Part shown: piece by piece, positions 1 to 6,876 of the stretch
Position numbering within the stretch: position 1 is the stretch's first letter
Layout: every line of letters begins with the position of its first letter
Assembly (NCBI GenBank): GCA_934667465.1
Contig: CAKUMG010000164.1
Location: 1 to 9,130 of the forward strand
DNA: 9,130 nucleotides
DNA from: an uncultured Actinoplanes sp.
Lineage (GTDB): Bacteria; Actinomycetota; Actinomycetes; Mycobacteriales; Micromonosporaceae
Direction: 5' to 3'
Made by a program: the position numbers and the translations under genes
The notes under the pieces: model-generated
The model's input: the letters and a program-made list of their open reading frames with translations, nothing else
What the model was told of the DNA's origin: nothing
Database searches by the model: none

Positions 1-509
1 CCCGGGGCGGGTGCCAGGGCGCGGGCGATGGCGACGCGCTGGCGCTGGCCGCCGGAGAGCTGGTGGGGGCGGCGGCCGGCGAGCTCGGCGGGCAGCTGGA
101 CGCGGTCGAGCAGGTGGGTGAGGCGTTCGCGGACCTGGGCGTCGGTCAGGGAGCGGTGGTGCAGGCGGATCGGGCGTTCGAGGTGGTGGGCCACCGTGTG
201 GTAGGGGTTCAGGGACGCGAACGGGTCCTGGAACACCATCTGCACCGTACGGCGATAGGCGCGCAGCCCTCCGCCGCCGCGCGCGGCGGGGGTGCCGTCG
301 AGCAGGAGCCGGCCGGAGGTGGGCCGTTCGAGCTGCAGGAGCAGGCGGGCGAGCGTGGATTTGCCGCTGCCGCTCTGGCCGACGAGCGCCGTGGTGCGGC
401 CCGGGGTGAGCGTAAACGACACGTCGCGGACCGCGGTCAGGACGCGGGCGCGCCGGCCGTCCCGTACCCGATAGGTCTTGGTCAATCCCGAGGCTTCCAG
501 CGTGGTCAT
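1..509 (-). CDS. Oligopeptide/dipeptide-family ABC transporter ATPase (DppF/OppF type), 3' part cut by window edge
   Basis: This is the second nucleotide-binding subunit of the importer; in the family it hydrolyses ATP at the inner face of the membrane as a heterodimer with the preceding ATPase. About 169 residues are visible. The chain starts MTTLEASGLTKTYRV and has a Walker A motif GQSGSGKST at residues 44-52, a Q-loop in VQMVFQDPFASLNP, and the signature LSGGQRQR from residue 151. Walker B, the H-loop and the C-terminal oligopeptide-transporter tail lie beyond the left edge. The ATG at 509-507 is chosen because it overlaps the stop of the upstream ATPase gene in an ATGA, which implies translational coupling. 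The canonical FQDP Q-loop contrasts with FQGA in its partner. Family assignment is secure; the substrate is not shown by this subunit. Confidence 0.93.
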   Translation of the reverse strand, partial: MTTLEASGLTKTYRVRDGRRARVLTAVRDVSFTLTPGRTTALVGQSGSGKSTLARLLLQLERPTSGRLLLDGTPAARGGGGLRAYRRTVQMVFQDPFASLNPYHTVAHHLERPIRLHHRSLTDAQVRERLTHLLDRVQLPAELAGRRPHQLSGGQRQRVAIARALAPAP

Positions 510-1393
510 GCCTGCCCTCCGCGCACGAAAGCGCCGCGTTTCCCGGTGAGGCTGGGGAAAGAGGCGAGCAACTGCCGGGTGTACGGGTGCTTCGGGCTCG
601 TGTAGAGCGAAACGGCGTCGCCGGTCTCGACGATCTCGCCGGCGCGCATGACGGCGATCCGGTCGCTGATCTCGAGCAGCAGCGGCAGGTCGTGGGTGAT
701 GAAGATGACCGCGAAACCGAGCTCGTCGCGGAGCCGGCCGAGCTCACGCAGGATCTCGCGCTGCACGACCACGTCGAGGGCCGTGGTGGGCTCGTCCATG
801 ATCATGACCTGGGATTCGAGCGCCATCGCCATCGCGATCAGCACCCGCTGCCGCATGCCGCCGGAGAGCTCGTGCGGATAAGCATCGAGCCTCGCACGCT
901 CGACGCCCACGCGTTCGAGCAGGTCACCGCAGCGGCGGCGGCGCTCGGCGCGGCCCATCCGCGGGCGGTGCGTGGTGAACACGTCCTCCATCTGGTCGCG
1001 GATCCGCAGCACGGGGTTGAGCGAGTTCATGGCGCCCTGGAACACCATCGAGACGGTGTCCCAGCGCTGGGCGCGCAGCTCCTCGGCGCCGAGCTCCTGC
1101 CAGTCGACCCGGCCGCCGCCGGGGGTGTGGAAGACCGCGCGCCCGGCGGTGATCGCGGCCGGCGGTTCCAGCAGGCGCACGATCCCGTACGCGAGGGTGC
1201 TCTTGCCGCATCCGCTCTCACCGGCCAGGCCGAGCACCTCGCCCCGGCGCAGTTCCAGGCTGACGTCACGGACGGCGTGCACGACCGGATCGGTCAGGTA
1301 ATCGATGCTCAGGTTCTCGATCGTCAGCACGGGAGCGGGACCGGTGCTCGAGGTCACCGCGGGCTCTTTCCGCCCCGGGTCGTCGGTGATCAC
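506..1393 (-). CDS. Oligopeptide/dipeptide-family ABC transporter ATPase (DppD/OppD type)
   Basis: First ATPase subunit of the importer, 295 residues, cytoplasmic. Visible motifs are Walker A GESGCGKST (58-66), Q-loop Gln119 in VFQGAMNSLNP, signature LSGGM (176-180), Walker B VMIMDE (196-201, catalytic Glu201), D-loop ALD (205-207) and H-loop His234 in ITHD. The C-terminal HPYTRQLL stretch is the start of the oligopeptide-transporter-specific tail, which here is short. The GTG start at 1393 is chosen because it overlaps the permease C stop as GTGA and is preceded by a good Shine-Dalgarno (GGAGGG) six bases away; a second possible GTG lies at residue 13. The open frame continues upstream inside the permease gene but is a shadow there. 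The FQGAMNSLNP Q-loop, rather than FQDPM, is a feature I associate with the oligosaccharide-importing branch of this family (from memory). Confidence 0.94.
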   Translation of the reverse strand: MITDDPGRKEPAVTSSTGPAPVLTIENLSIDYLTDPVVHAVRDVSLELRRGEVLGLAGESGCGKSTLAYGIVRLLEPPAAITAGRAVFHTPGGGRVDWQELGAEELRAQRWDTVSMVFQGAMNSLNPVLRIRDQMEDVFTTHRPRMGRAERRRRCGDLLERVGVERARLDAYPHELSGGMRQRVLIAMAMALESQVMIMDEPTTALDVVVQREILRELGRLRDELGFAVIFITHDLPLLLEISDRIAVMRAGEIVETGDAVSLYTSPKHPYTRQLLASFPSLTGKRGAFVRGGQA

Positions 1394-2337
1394 AGCGTGC
1401 CCTCCTCGGCCTTGGCCAGCTGCGACCGGGACATCCGCCAGCGGCGGCGCTCGGCGCGGGTCCGGTGCCGCAGCTTCGGGTTCACGAGCTCGTCGATCGA
1501 GAAGTTGACCAGCGACAGCGCGGCGCCGAACAGGGCGAGCAGCAGCCCGGGCGGGACGAACCACCACCAGGCGCCGAGCCGCAGCGCGAGCCCGTTCTGG
1601 GCGTAGTAGAGCATGGTCCCCCACGTGAACGAGCCGCTGGCGCCGAGCCCGAGATAGGACAGGCCGGCCTCGCCGAGGATCGCGAAGATGACCGCGAACA
1701 CCACCTGCGAGGCGAGCAGCGGGATCAGGTTGGGCAGGATCTCGACGGTCAGGATGCGGCGGCGGCTCTCCCCGGCGACCCGCGCGGCGAGCACGTAGTC
1801 GCGGTGGCGCAGGCTCAGCGTGTAGCCGCGCAGCACCCGGGCGCCGGCCGCCCATCCGGTCAGCGACAGCACCAGCGCGATCAGCCAGATGCTCTTGTCG
1901 GGTACGTAGCTCGAGATCACGATCACCAGCGGCAGCCCGGGTATCACCAGCATGACGTTCGTGAACAGCGAGAACGTCTCGTCGACCCAGCCGCCCGCGT
2001 ACGCGCCGACGACGCCGAAGAAGCCCGACAGCAGCAGCGTCAGCACGCCGACGACGGCGCCGACGGTCAGCGAGCCGCGGGTGGCGTGGGCGAGCTGGGC
2101 GAGAACGTCCTGGCCGGTCTGGGTGGTGCCGAGCCAGTGGTCCGCGCCGGGGCCGGTGAGCCCGATGTCGCTGACCGCCGACGGGTCCTGGGTGACGAGC
2201 GGGCCGACGATGCCGAACAGGGTGACGGCGCCGCCGAGGATCAGGCCGGCCGCGAGCTTCGCGGTCATCGGGGGCAGCGAGCGGCGGCGGTCGGGCAGGC
2301 TTCCCGGGGCGGCGGCGGCCGGGGCGGTGAGGGTCAT
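1390..2337 (-). CDS. ABC transporter permease (DppC/OppC type)
   Basis: Second inner-membrane permease of the importer, 315 residues. A hydrophilic Ala/Pro/Arg-rich N-terminus is followed by a first membrane helix at about residues 26-47, a periplasmic segment containing HWLGTTQTGQDVLAQL (typical of DppC proteins), and further membrane helices. The cytoplasmic EAA loop that docks on the ATPases is seen around residues 178-207 (DYVLAARVAGESRRRI, ending in LPN). The C-terminus is a long basic cytosolic tail. The ATG at 2337 is chosen because it has GGAG nine bases upstream and gives a family-like length. An in-frame GTG at 2421 would add 28 Pro/Arg-rich residues and overlap permease B by 11 bp; I consider it less likely. 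The segment VMLVIPGLPLVIVISSYVP resembles oligosaccharide-type rather than classical dipeptide permeases (inference). Confidence 0.93.
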   Translation of the reverse strand: MTLTAPAAAAPGSLPDRRRSLPPMTAKLAAGLILGGAVTLFGIVGPLVTQDPSAVSDIGLTGPGADHWLGTTQTGQDVLAQLAHATRGSLTVGAVVGVLTLLLSGFFGVVGAYAGGWVDETFSLFTNVMLVIPGLPLVIVISSYVPDKSIWLIALVLSLTGWAAGARVLRGYTLSLRHRDYVLAARVAGESRRRILTVEILPNLIPLLASQVVFAVIFAILGEAGLSYLGLGASGSFTWGTMLYYAQNGLALRLGAWWWFVPPGLLLALFGAALSLVNFSIDELVNPKLRHRTRAERRRWRMSRSQLAKAEEGTL

Positions 2338-2433
2338 CGGGCGACGCTCCGGGGGTGGTGACGGCCGTCGCGGGTAGGGCCGATGGGGCGGCGGCTGGCG
2401 GCGGTGAGGGTCATCGGGCACGCGTCCGGGGGT
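2324..2433. repeat. Direct repeat pair of 33 bp spanning the permease B / permease C junction
   Basis: Copies lie at 2324-2356 and 2401-2433, offset by 77 bp. On the minus strand both read ACCCCCGGA, then five differing bases, then an identical 19-mer GCCCGATGACCCTCACCGC; 28 of 33 positions match. The right copy holds the last codons and stop of permease B, and the left copy holds the ribosome-binding region and start of permease C. This looks like a local tandem duplication of the gene junction. The identity is seen directly; the mechanism is inferred. Confidence 0.8.
2334..2414 (-). CDS. Possible 26-codon coupling mini-ORF between permease B and permease C
   Basis: An ATG at 2414 overlaps the permease B stop as ATGA. 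It opens a 26-residue frame beginning MTLTAASRRP and ending in HHPRSVAR, whose TGA (2336-2334) again overlaps the permease C start as ATGA. The first five residues equal those of permease C, because the start region is duplicated. The peptide is basic, with no recognisable domain, membrane segment or signal. Its ribosome-binding site is weak (GGA inside the permease B end). It may only keep ribosomes moving from one permease gene to the next, or may be an untranslated by-product of the duplication. I do not recognise a function for the peptide. Confidence 0.3.
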   Translation of the reverse strand: MTLTAASRRPIGPTRDGRHHPRSVAR

Positions 2434-3397
2434 CGATGACGGAGTGGAGCAGGTCGGCGAGGAGGTTGGCGCTCAGCACCGACAGCGTGATCACGAGGAA
2501 GATGCCCTGCATGAGCGCGTAGTCGTTGCTGCCGACGGCCTGCAGCAGGGCGGAGCCGATGCCGGGGTAGGAGAACACGGCCTCGGTGACGATCGACCCG
2601 GCCACGACGAAGCCGAGCGAGATGGCGAAGCCGGACACCGACGGCAGCACCGCGTTGCGAGCCGCGTACCGCAGCATGATCCTTTTTCGGCGCAGTCCCT
2701 TGGCCTCGGCGGTGAGCAGGTAGTCGTCGGAGAGCGTGGAGACCATCATGTTGCGCATGCCCAGCATCCAGCCGCCGATCGACGACAGGATGATCGTGAG
2801 GGCGGGCAGGGTGCCGTAGTAGAGCACCGACCCGGCGAACGCGGCGTTCCAGCCCGGCGTGACCGTGTAGACGTCGTAGCCGCCGTTGAGCGGGAAGACC
2901 GGCCAGAGGCTGCCGAGCACGAAGAGCAGGATCAGGGCCAGCCAGAAGTACGGCACCGACTGGAACATCGTGGTGACCGGGATCAGGTTGTCCAGCCAGG
3001 AGCCGCGTTTCCAGCCGGCCAGGGTGCCGAGGCCCACGCCGAGCACGAACGACAGGACCGTGGCGAGCCCGATCAGCCCGATCGTCCAGGGCAGCGTCTG
3101 ACCGATGATCGACGAGACCGGGGTCGGGAAGAACGTGACCGACAGGCCCAGGTCGCCGGTGGCGAGGTTGCGCAGATAGTCGCCGTACTGGCTGATCCAG
3201 GGCTCGCCGGAGGCCGTGCCGAGCAGCGCCTCGATCGACGCCCGGGTCTCCGGCGAGACCGGACCGCGCTGCCCCAGCCGCGAGATCAGGATGTCCACCG
3301 GGTCGCCGGGCATCAGCCGCGGGATCACGAAGTTCACGGTCAGCGCCGCCCAGAACGCGATCAGGTAGAACCCGAGCTTGCGGAGCAGGAACAGCAC
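2411..3397 (-). CDS. ABC transporter permease (DppB/OppB type)
   Basis: First inner-membrane permease of the importer, 328 residues. It has the family's N-terminal helix directly at the start (LFLLRKLGFYLIAFWAALTV) followed by the diagnostic PRLMPGDPVDIL, then a periplasmic loop with GDLGLS and a further set of membrane helices. The EAA loop is around residues 224-250 (DYLLTAEAKGLRRKRI, then ARNAVLPS). The C-terminus is DPRTRAR. The start is the GTG at 3397, two bases after the TAG of the binding-protein gene; no strong Shine-Dalgarno is visible, so translation is probably coupled to the upstream gene. The reading frame stays open far upstream, antisense-like through the binding-protein gene, which is a GC-rich shadow and not part of this protein. 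Function follows from family and operon context. Confidence 0.92.
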   Translation of the reverse strand: MLFLLRKLGFYLIAFWAALTVNFVIPRLMPGDPVDILISRLGQRGPVSPETRASIEALLGTASGEPWISQYGDYLRNLATGDLGLSVTFFPTPVSSIIGQTLPWTIGLIGLATVLSFVLGVGLGTLAGWKRGSWLDNLIPVTTMFQSVPYFWLALILLFVLGSLWPVFPLNGGYDVYTVTPGWNAAFAGSVLYYGTLPALTIILSSIGGWMLGMRNMMVSTLSDDYLLTAEAKGLRRKRIMLRYAARNAVLPSVSGFAISLGFVVAGSIVTEAVFSYPGIGSALLQAVGSNDYALMQGIFLVITLSVLSANLLADLLHSVIDPRTRAR

Positions 3398-3399
3398 GG

Positions 3400-5079
3400 C
3401 TACTTCGCCGGCTCGAGGGTGCTCAGCACGATGCCGTTGTCCCAGTTCTTCCACGAGGCGGGCAGCGCGTACTTGTTGTCGTCGCTGGGCCAGCCGGTCG
3501 CGTGCGCGGTGCTGAACTCGGTCAGCATCGAGTTGACGTAGATCGGGATGTACGGCAGGTCGCGGGCGATCTCGGCCTGGATCGCGGCGTACTGCTGCTT
3601 CTGCGCGGCCTCGTCGTTCGTCGCCGCGGCGGCCGCGAGCGCGGTGTCGACGGCGGCGTTGCGGTAGCGCGCGTAGTTGCCGCTGTTGCCGGCCGCTTCG
3701 CCGACCTTCGCCGTGGTGGCGCTGCCGTAGCGGGGCTGATAGGTGAAGTACGGGTTCGCGGACGCGCCGATGCCGATCGAGTCCAGCGAGAGCTGGTACT
3801 TGCCCTGCACCTGGTTGTCGTTCCACTCGTTCCAGGACAGCTGCACCGGCTTGAGCTCGACGCCGACGTCCTTGAGCTGCTGGCCCATCGCGTCGTTGAG
3901 CGAGATGAAGTCGCTCCAGCCGGTCACGGTCTGGATCGTCAGCGACAGCCGCTGCCCGCCCTTGGTGCGGATCCCGTCGCCGCCGCGGGCCCAGCCGGCC
4001 TGGTCGAGCAGCTGGTTCGCCTTCGCGGTGTCGGCCGCGGCGGAGATCGTGGCCAGCGCCGGGTCGGTCACCCACTTGGCGTCGCGCTCGGGCAGCAGCA
4101 GGGTCGGCGAGGCGGTCTCGGCGAAGCCGCCGCCGGCCAGCTTGTTGAGCTGGTCGCGGTTGAGCGCGTGATAGATGGCCTGCCGGACGGCCGGGTCGGT
4201 CTGCGGGCCGGTGCAGCCCAGGTCGGCGCCCGAGCAGGTGAAGATGGAGGCCGTCTGTGTGGGCGTGTTCACGTACGTGAGCTGTTTGTGTCCTGCCAGC
4301 AGTTGGTCCAGCCCCGGCAGGAACGAGCTCATCCAGTCGACCTGCCCGCCGGTCAGCGCGGCGCTCGCGGCGTCGGCGGTCGCCAGCGAGATGTAGCGGA
4401 CCTCGTTGATCTTCGGTTTGCCCTGCTGCCAGTAGCTCGCGTTGCGCTCCATCAGATAGCTCTGCGCGGAGAAGGACTTCAGCTTGTACGGGCCGGTGCC
4501 GACCGGGTTCTGGTTGATGCTCTTGGCGGGGTCGGCGATCCCGCTCCAGATGTGCTCCGGGATGATCGGCACGTTGCCGATGATCTCCGCCTCGCGGGCG
4601 TACGAGACCTCGGGGAACGTCAGCACCACGGTCTTCGCGTCGGTCGCCTCGACCTTCGTCAGCTTCACGCCGGTCGCGTTGATCGCCGGGGTCCGCTGGA
4701 TCAGGTCGAACGTGAACGCCACGTCGGCGGCGCTGAACGGCTTCCCGTCCGACCACTGCACCCCCTCGCGGGTGGTGATCGTCAGCTGCTTGCCGGTGCC
4801 GTCCCACGCGTAGCCGGTGGCCAGCATCGGCCGCGGCTTCTCGTCCTTGGCCAGGTTGTACCAGTGCAGCGCCTCGTAGATGAGCCCGTTGGTCGGCTGC
4901 AGCATCGTCGGCGAGAACGGGTTCCAGTTCTCCACGATCGTGCCGGTCGCGCCGTTGAAGATCGTCACGGCACCGCCCGCCTTGCCCTGCGTGCCGCCGC
5001 CGCTGCCGGAACAGGCGGACAGTGCCAGGGCCAGGGCGGCTACGGCCGCGAGCGCGGGCTTCGTGCATCGTTCGAGCAT
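3400..5079 (-). CDS. Extracellular solute-binding lipoprotein, SBP_bac_5 family (oligopeptide/oligosaccharide type)
   Basis: Substrate-capturing component of the importer, 559 residues, the usual size for family 5. The ATG at 5079 is chosen because GAGGGA stands seven bases upstream and because it gives a clean lipoprotein signal: basic start, Ala/Leu core, and lipobox LSAC with Cys23 as the predicted lipidated residue, followed by a Ser/Gly linker. Family marks are WSDGKPFSAADVAFTFDLI and NPVGTGPYKLKSF (GTGPY near residue 192). The mature protein begins with a GTIVENWNPFSP region and YEALHWYN. Two cysteines near residues 278-287 (TCSGADLGC) could form a small disulfide loop. It is the first gene of the operon, with a strong promoter and operator directly upstream. 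The NWNPF start resembles cellobiose/β-oligosaccharide-binding members more than DppA (inference from memory), so peptide uptake is not assumed. Confidence 0.93.
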   Translation of the reverse strand: MLERCTKPALAAVAALALALSACSGSGGGTQGKAGGAVTIFNGATGTIVENWNPFSPTMLQPTNGLIYEALHWYNLAKDEKPRPMLATGYAWDGTGKQLTITTREGVQWSDGKPFSAADVAFTFDLIQRTPAINATGVKLTKVEATDAKTVVLTFPEVSYAREAEIIGNVPIIPEHIWSGIADPAKSINQNPVGTGPYKLKSFSAQSYLMERNASYWQQGKPKINEVRYISLATADAASAALTGGQVDWMSSFLPGLDQLLAGHKQLTYVNTPTQTASIFTCSGADLGCTGPQTDPAVRQAIYHALNRDQLNKLAGGGFAETASPTLLLPERDAKWVTDPALATISAAADTAKANQLLDQAGWARGGDGIRTKGGQRLSLTIQTVTGWSDFISLNDAMGQQLKDVGVELKPVQLSWNEWNDNQVQGKYQLSLDSIGIGASANPYFTYQPRYGSATTAKVGEAAGNSGNYARYRNAAVDTALAAAAATNDEAAQKQQYAAIQAEIARDLPYIPIYVNSMLTEFSTAHATGWPSDDNKYALPASWKNWDNGIVLSTLEPAK

Positions 5080-5125
5080 CGGCGGGTCCCTCGATCGGCG
5101 GCGGATCTCCCTCACGGACGGGGAC

Positions 5126-5156
5126 ATTATTAAGCTGCTTAAGTTAGCGGTGTCAA
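5126..5156 (-). promoter_or_regulatory. Near-consensus housekeeping promoter of the ABC transporter operon
   Basis: On the minus strand a perfect TTGACA (-35, plus-strand 5151-5156) is followed after 19 bp by AATAAT (-10, 5126-5131; five of six match TATAAT). The spacer is one or two bases longer than ideal; shifted readings TTAATA or TAATAA give 17 or 18 bp but fit worse. Predicted transcription starts about 40 bases before the ATG at 5079. The stretch is strikingly AT-rich for this genome. Confidence 0.7.
5130..5148. promoter_or_regulatory. Palindromic operator-like site within the transporter promoter
   Basis: TTAAGC-T-GCTTAA (5130-5142) is an exact 13-bp palindrome lying in the -35/-10 spacer and overlapping the -10. 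A second, imperfect palindrome GCTTAAGTTAGC (5137-5148) overlaps it, so TTAAG occurs twice, nine bases apart. This position is typical of a repressor site that blocks RNA polymerase. The cognate regulator is not in the window; AT-rich TTAA palindromes could suit ROK, MarR or similar dimeric regulators, but I cannot assign a family. Confidence 0.6.
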
Positions 5157-5234
5157 TAGGCTCTCATCTATCGACGGGACCGGTTGCGGGCGTTTCGCGC
5201 TGTTTCCCCTCCGCTGCCGATCTTGACCACCGGC

Positions 5235-5263
5235 CGTTGACCGTCCTGATCGGACGATCAACG
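5235..5263. promoter_or_regulatory. 29-bp inverted repeat in the divergent spacer
   Basis: Arms CGTTGACCGTCC and GGACGATCAACG pair at 11 of 12 positions (single mismatch C5241/A5257) around a five-base centre TGATC. It lies 51 bp upstream of the protease start and about 80 bp upstream of the -35 of the opposite operon. It could be an operator for a dimeric regulator acting on the protease gene, or a 5'-leader hairpin. The left arm contains TTGACC, a possible -35 for the protease, but no convincing -10 follows. No run of T follows, so a terminator is unlikely. Confidence 0.5.
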
Positions 5264-5268
5264 CTGAA

Positions 5269-5278
5269 GGTGATCACC
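5269..5278. repeat. Perfect 10-bp palindrome upstream of the protease gene
   Basis: GGTGATCACC is exactly self-complementary and lies five bases past the 29-bp inverted repeat, 36 bp before the GTG start of the protease. Its GATC core recurs in the neighbouring inverted repeat. It may be part of the same regulatory region, but a 10-bp palindrome alone can occur by chance. Confidence 0.3.
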
Positions 5279-5314
5279 GGCGGTCCGCGCCGGGGTCCAC
5301 GGGGAGGTTCCGCA

Positions 5315-6460
5315 GTGTCCTGGAAACCCTTGAGCGCCGCGTGCGCCGTCAGCGTCGCCCTGTTCGGCGCGATCGTTCCCCCCACCGTCGCGGCCGCCTC
5401 ACCGGCCGTCGCCCCCCGGGCCTCGACGTTCGCCGGGCCCGGTCCCCAGGAGGCGTTCCGGGCGAAGGTCGTCCGCAACCGGGGGCTCGTCGAGCGGCTG
5501 GGCAAGGCCCGCACCGGCGGTGTCTTCCGGAACCCGGCGGGCGAACCCGTCGTCGCGGTCACCGACGACGCCGCAGCACAGCAGGTCAGCGCCGCGGGCG
5601 GGGTGCCGGTGCGGGTGGCCCGCAGCACCGCGACGCTCGAAACGATCAAACGGGAGTTCGACGGCACGACCGTGGCGGGCATCTCGTGGGGCGTCGACCC
5701 GAGCGAGAACCGGGTCTCCGTCACGTACGACGACCAGGTGCCCGCTGCCGAGGTGGCCCGCCTGCGGCGCATCGCCGCGCGGCACGGCTCCGCGGTCCGC
5801 CTCGAGGCGTCCGGCGGCCGGCTCCGGCCGGCTGCGGCGTTCACCTCCGGCGGGCAGGGCATCCAGTCGGGCGCCAAGAAGTGCAGCCTGGGCTTCAACA
5901 TCGAGCGCGTCAGCTCCGGCTCACGCTACTTCCTGACCGCCGGGCACTGCATCCGCGGCAACCACCTGCTCTGGAACAAGGCCGCCGACGGCACCCGGCT
6001 CGGCAAGGTCGCGGCCTGGAACTTCCCCGGCTCCGACTGGGCGCTCGTCTCCTACGACAACCCCGACGTGTCGGCCTACGGCACGGTCTGGGTCGACGGC
6101 ACGGAGAAGCAGATCACCCGCTCCGACATGGCCGACGACGGCCAGGAGGTGGAACGCGTCGGCACCATCAGCAACGACCACGTCGGCGCCGTCCTGGAGC
6201 CCTCCGTCGACTACACCATGGGGATCGACGGCGTCACCTACCGGTTCCAGAACGGCATCAAGACCTCGCTGTGCGGGCTGTCGGGCGACAGCGGCGGGCC
6301 GCTCTACTCCGGGACCACCGCGCTCGGCCTCTTCTCCGCCTTCGAGGACTCCGATGCGAGGCCCGGCACCTGCAACAACGGGGTGAGCGACGCACGCACC
6401 TACTACATGCCGGTGCAGGCCGTCCTCAACCACTTCGGCGGCGCCTACCGGGTCTACTGA
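5315..6460 (+). CDS. Secreted S1-family serine protease (streptogrisin/alpha-lytic type) with propeptide
   Basis: A 381-residue preproenzyme for an extracellular chymotrypsin-fold protease. The GTG start at 5315 has GGGGAGG seven bases upstream and gives a signal peptide (Lys4, hydrophobic core about 6-21, Ala-rich probable cleavage region 24-28). Residues about 30-180 form a propeptide of the kind that assists folding in this family. The catalytic domain begins near CSLGFNI (Cys190). The triad is His211 in LTAGHC, Asp241 in SDWALV and Ser326 in GDSGGPL. Cys190/Cys212 and Cys320/Cys353 are at positions expected for the two conserved disulfides. No C-terminal binding domain follows. The gene is divergent from the transporter operon across 235 bp and its end overlaps the convergent thioredoxin-like gene by 7 bp. 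Family assignment is firm; the physiological substrate is unknown. Confidence 0.95.
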   Translation: MSWKPLSAACAVSVALFGAIVPPTVAAASPAVAPRASTFAGPGPQEAFRAKVVRNRGLVERLGKARTGGVFRNPAGEPVVAVTDDAAAQQVSAAGGVPVRVARSTATLETIKREFDGTTVAGISWGVDPSENRVSVTYDDQVPAAEVARLRRIAARHGSAVRLEASGGRLRPAAAFTSGGQGIQSGAKKCSLGFNIERVSSGSRYFLTAGHCIRGNHLLWNKAADGTRLGKVAAWNFPGSDWALVSYDNPDVSAYGTVWVDGTEKQITRSDMADDGQEVERVGTISNDHVGAVLEPSVDYTMGIDGVTYRFQNGIKTSLCGLSGDSGGPLYSGTTALGLFSAFEDSDARPGTCNNGVSDARTYYMPVQAVLNHFGGAYRVY

Positions 6461-6777
6461 CCGCCCGTGAGCAGCGGGGTCAGGGCCGCGATGAGCTGAG
6501 GCTTCGTGGGGACGCCGGCGGCGCGCTTGACGACGTTGCCGCCGGCGTCCAGCAGCACCAGGGTCGGCGTGGACTCGATCCCCAGCGCCCGGACGGCGTC
6601 GAGATGGCTCTCGGCGTCGACTTCGACATGCTGCACTCGGGGCAGCAGCGCCGCCACGTCGGCCGCGACCCGGCGCAGGGCGCGGCAGGGTGCGCAGAAC
6701 GCCGTCGAGAACTGCAGCATCGTCGCCTCCGCCGGGTCCACGCCGAGCGAGGCGAGCAGCTCCGGGTCGATCGTCAC
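6454..6777 (-). CDS. Small thioredoxin-fold protein with CAPC active site
   Basis: A 107-residue thioredoxin-like protein, probably a disulfide reductase or redox carrier. The redox motif is CAPC (Cys28, Cys31) in FSTAFCAPCR, and the cis-proline is Pro71 in ESTPT. The chain ends after the last helix of the fold (LIAALTPLL). The GTG start at 6777 is chosen because residues before the active site (LASLGV, then a short link to MLQFST) match what I recall in actinobacterial relatives. However, an ATG at 6720 (Met20) has a better ribosome-binding site, GGAGG five bases upstream, and would give 88 residues. There is no signal peptide or N-terminal membrane helix, unlike several related actinobacterial proteins, so a cytoplasmic location is expected. 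Its 3' end overlaps the protease gene tail-to-tail; any functional link with the disulfide-containing protease is speculation. Confidence 0.85.
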   Translation of the reverse strand: MTIDPELLASLGVDPAEATMLQFSTAFCAPCRALRRVAADVAALLPRVQHVEVDAESHLDAVRALGIESTPTLVLLDAGGNVVKRAAGVPTKPQLIAALTPLLTGGQ

Positions 6778-6876
6778 ACCCCCACTCTGACACGCCGGCC
6801 CGCCGGCCGGCCCACCGAGAGAACGTGATGTCGAGTACGGCGGGGCGGGGCAAGCGTCCCTTCCCGGCGTGCGGGG

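Noticed and set aside
2338..2421. Start of permease C at the in-frame GTG at 2421
   Set aside because: It would add 28 Pro/Arg-rich residues unlike the family; the ATG at 2337 has GGAG at a usable distance and gives a normal length.
3502..5133. A 543-codon plus-strand open frame opposite the solute-binding protein gene
   Set aside because: It is Arg/Gly/Val-rich with no domain and mirrors the codon pattern of the real minus-strand lipoprotein gene; long antisense frames are expected at this GC content.
6793..6812. GC-rich CCGGC-type inverted repeats between the thioredoxin-like and NACHT genes, considered as a terminator
   Set aside because: The spacer separates two divergent genes, so no transcript needs to end there, and there is no T-run.
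5341..6828. A 495-codon plus-strand frame overlapping the protease gene
   Set aside because: Arg/Gly-rich frame shadow of the S1 protease, which has signal peptide, propeptide and full triad in the other frame.
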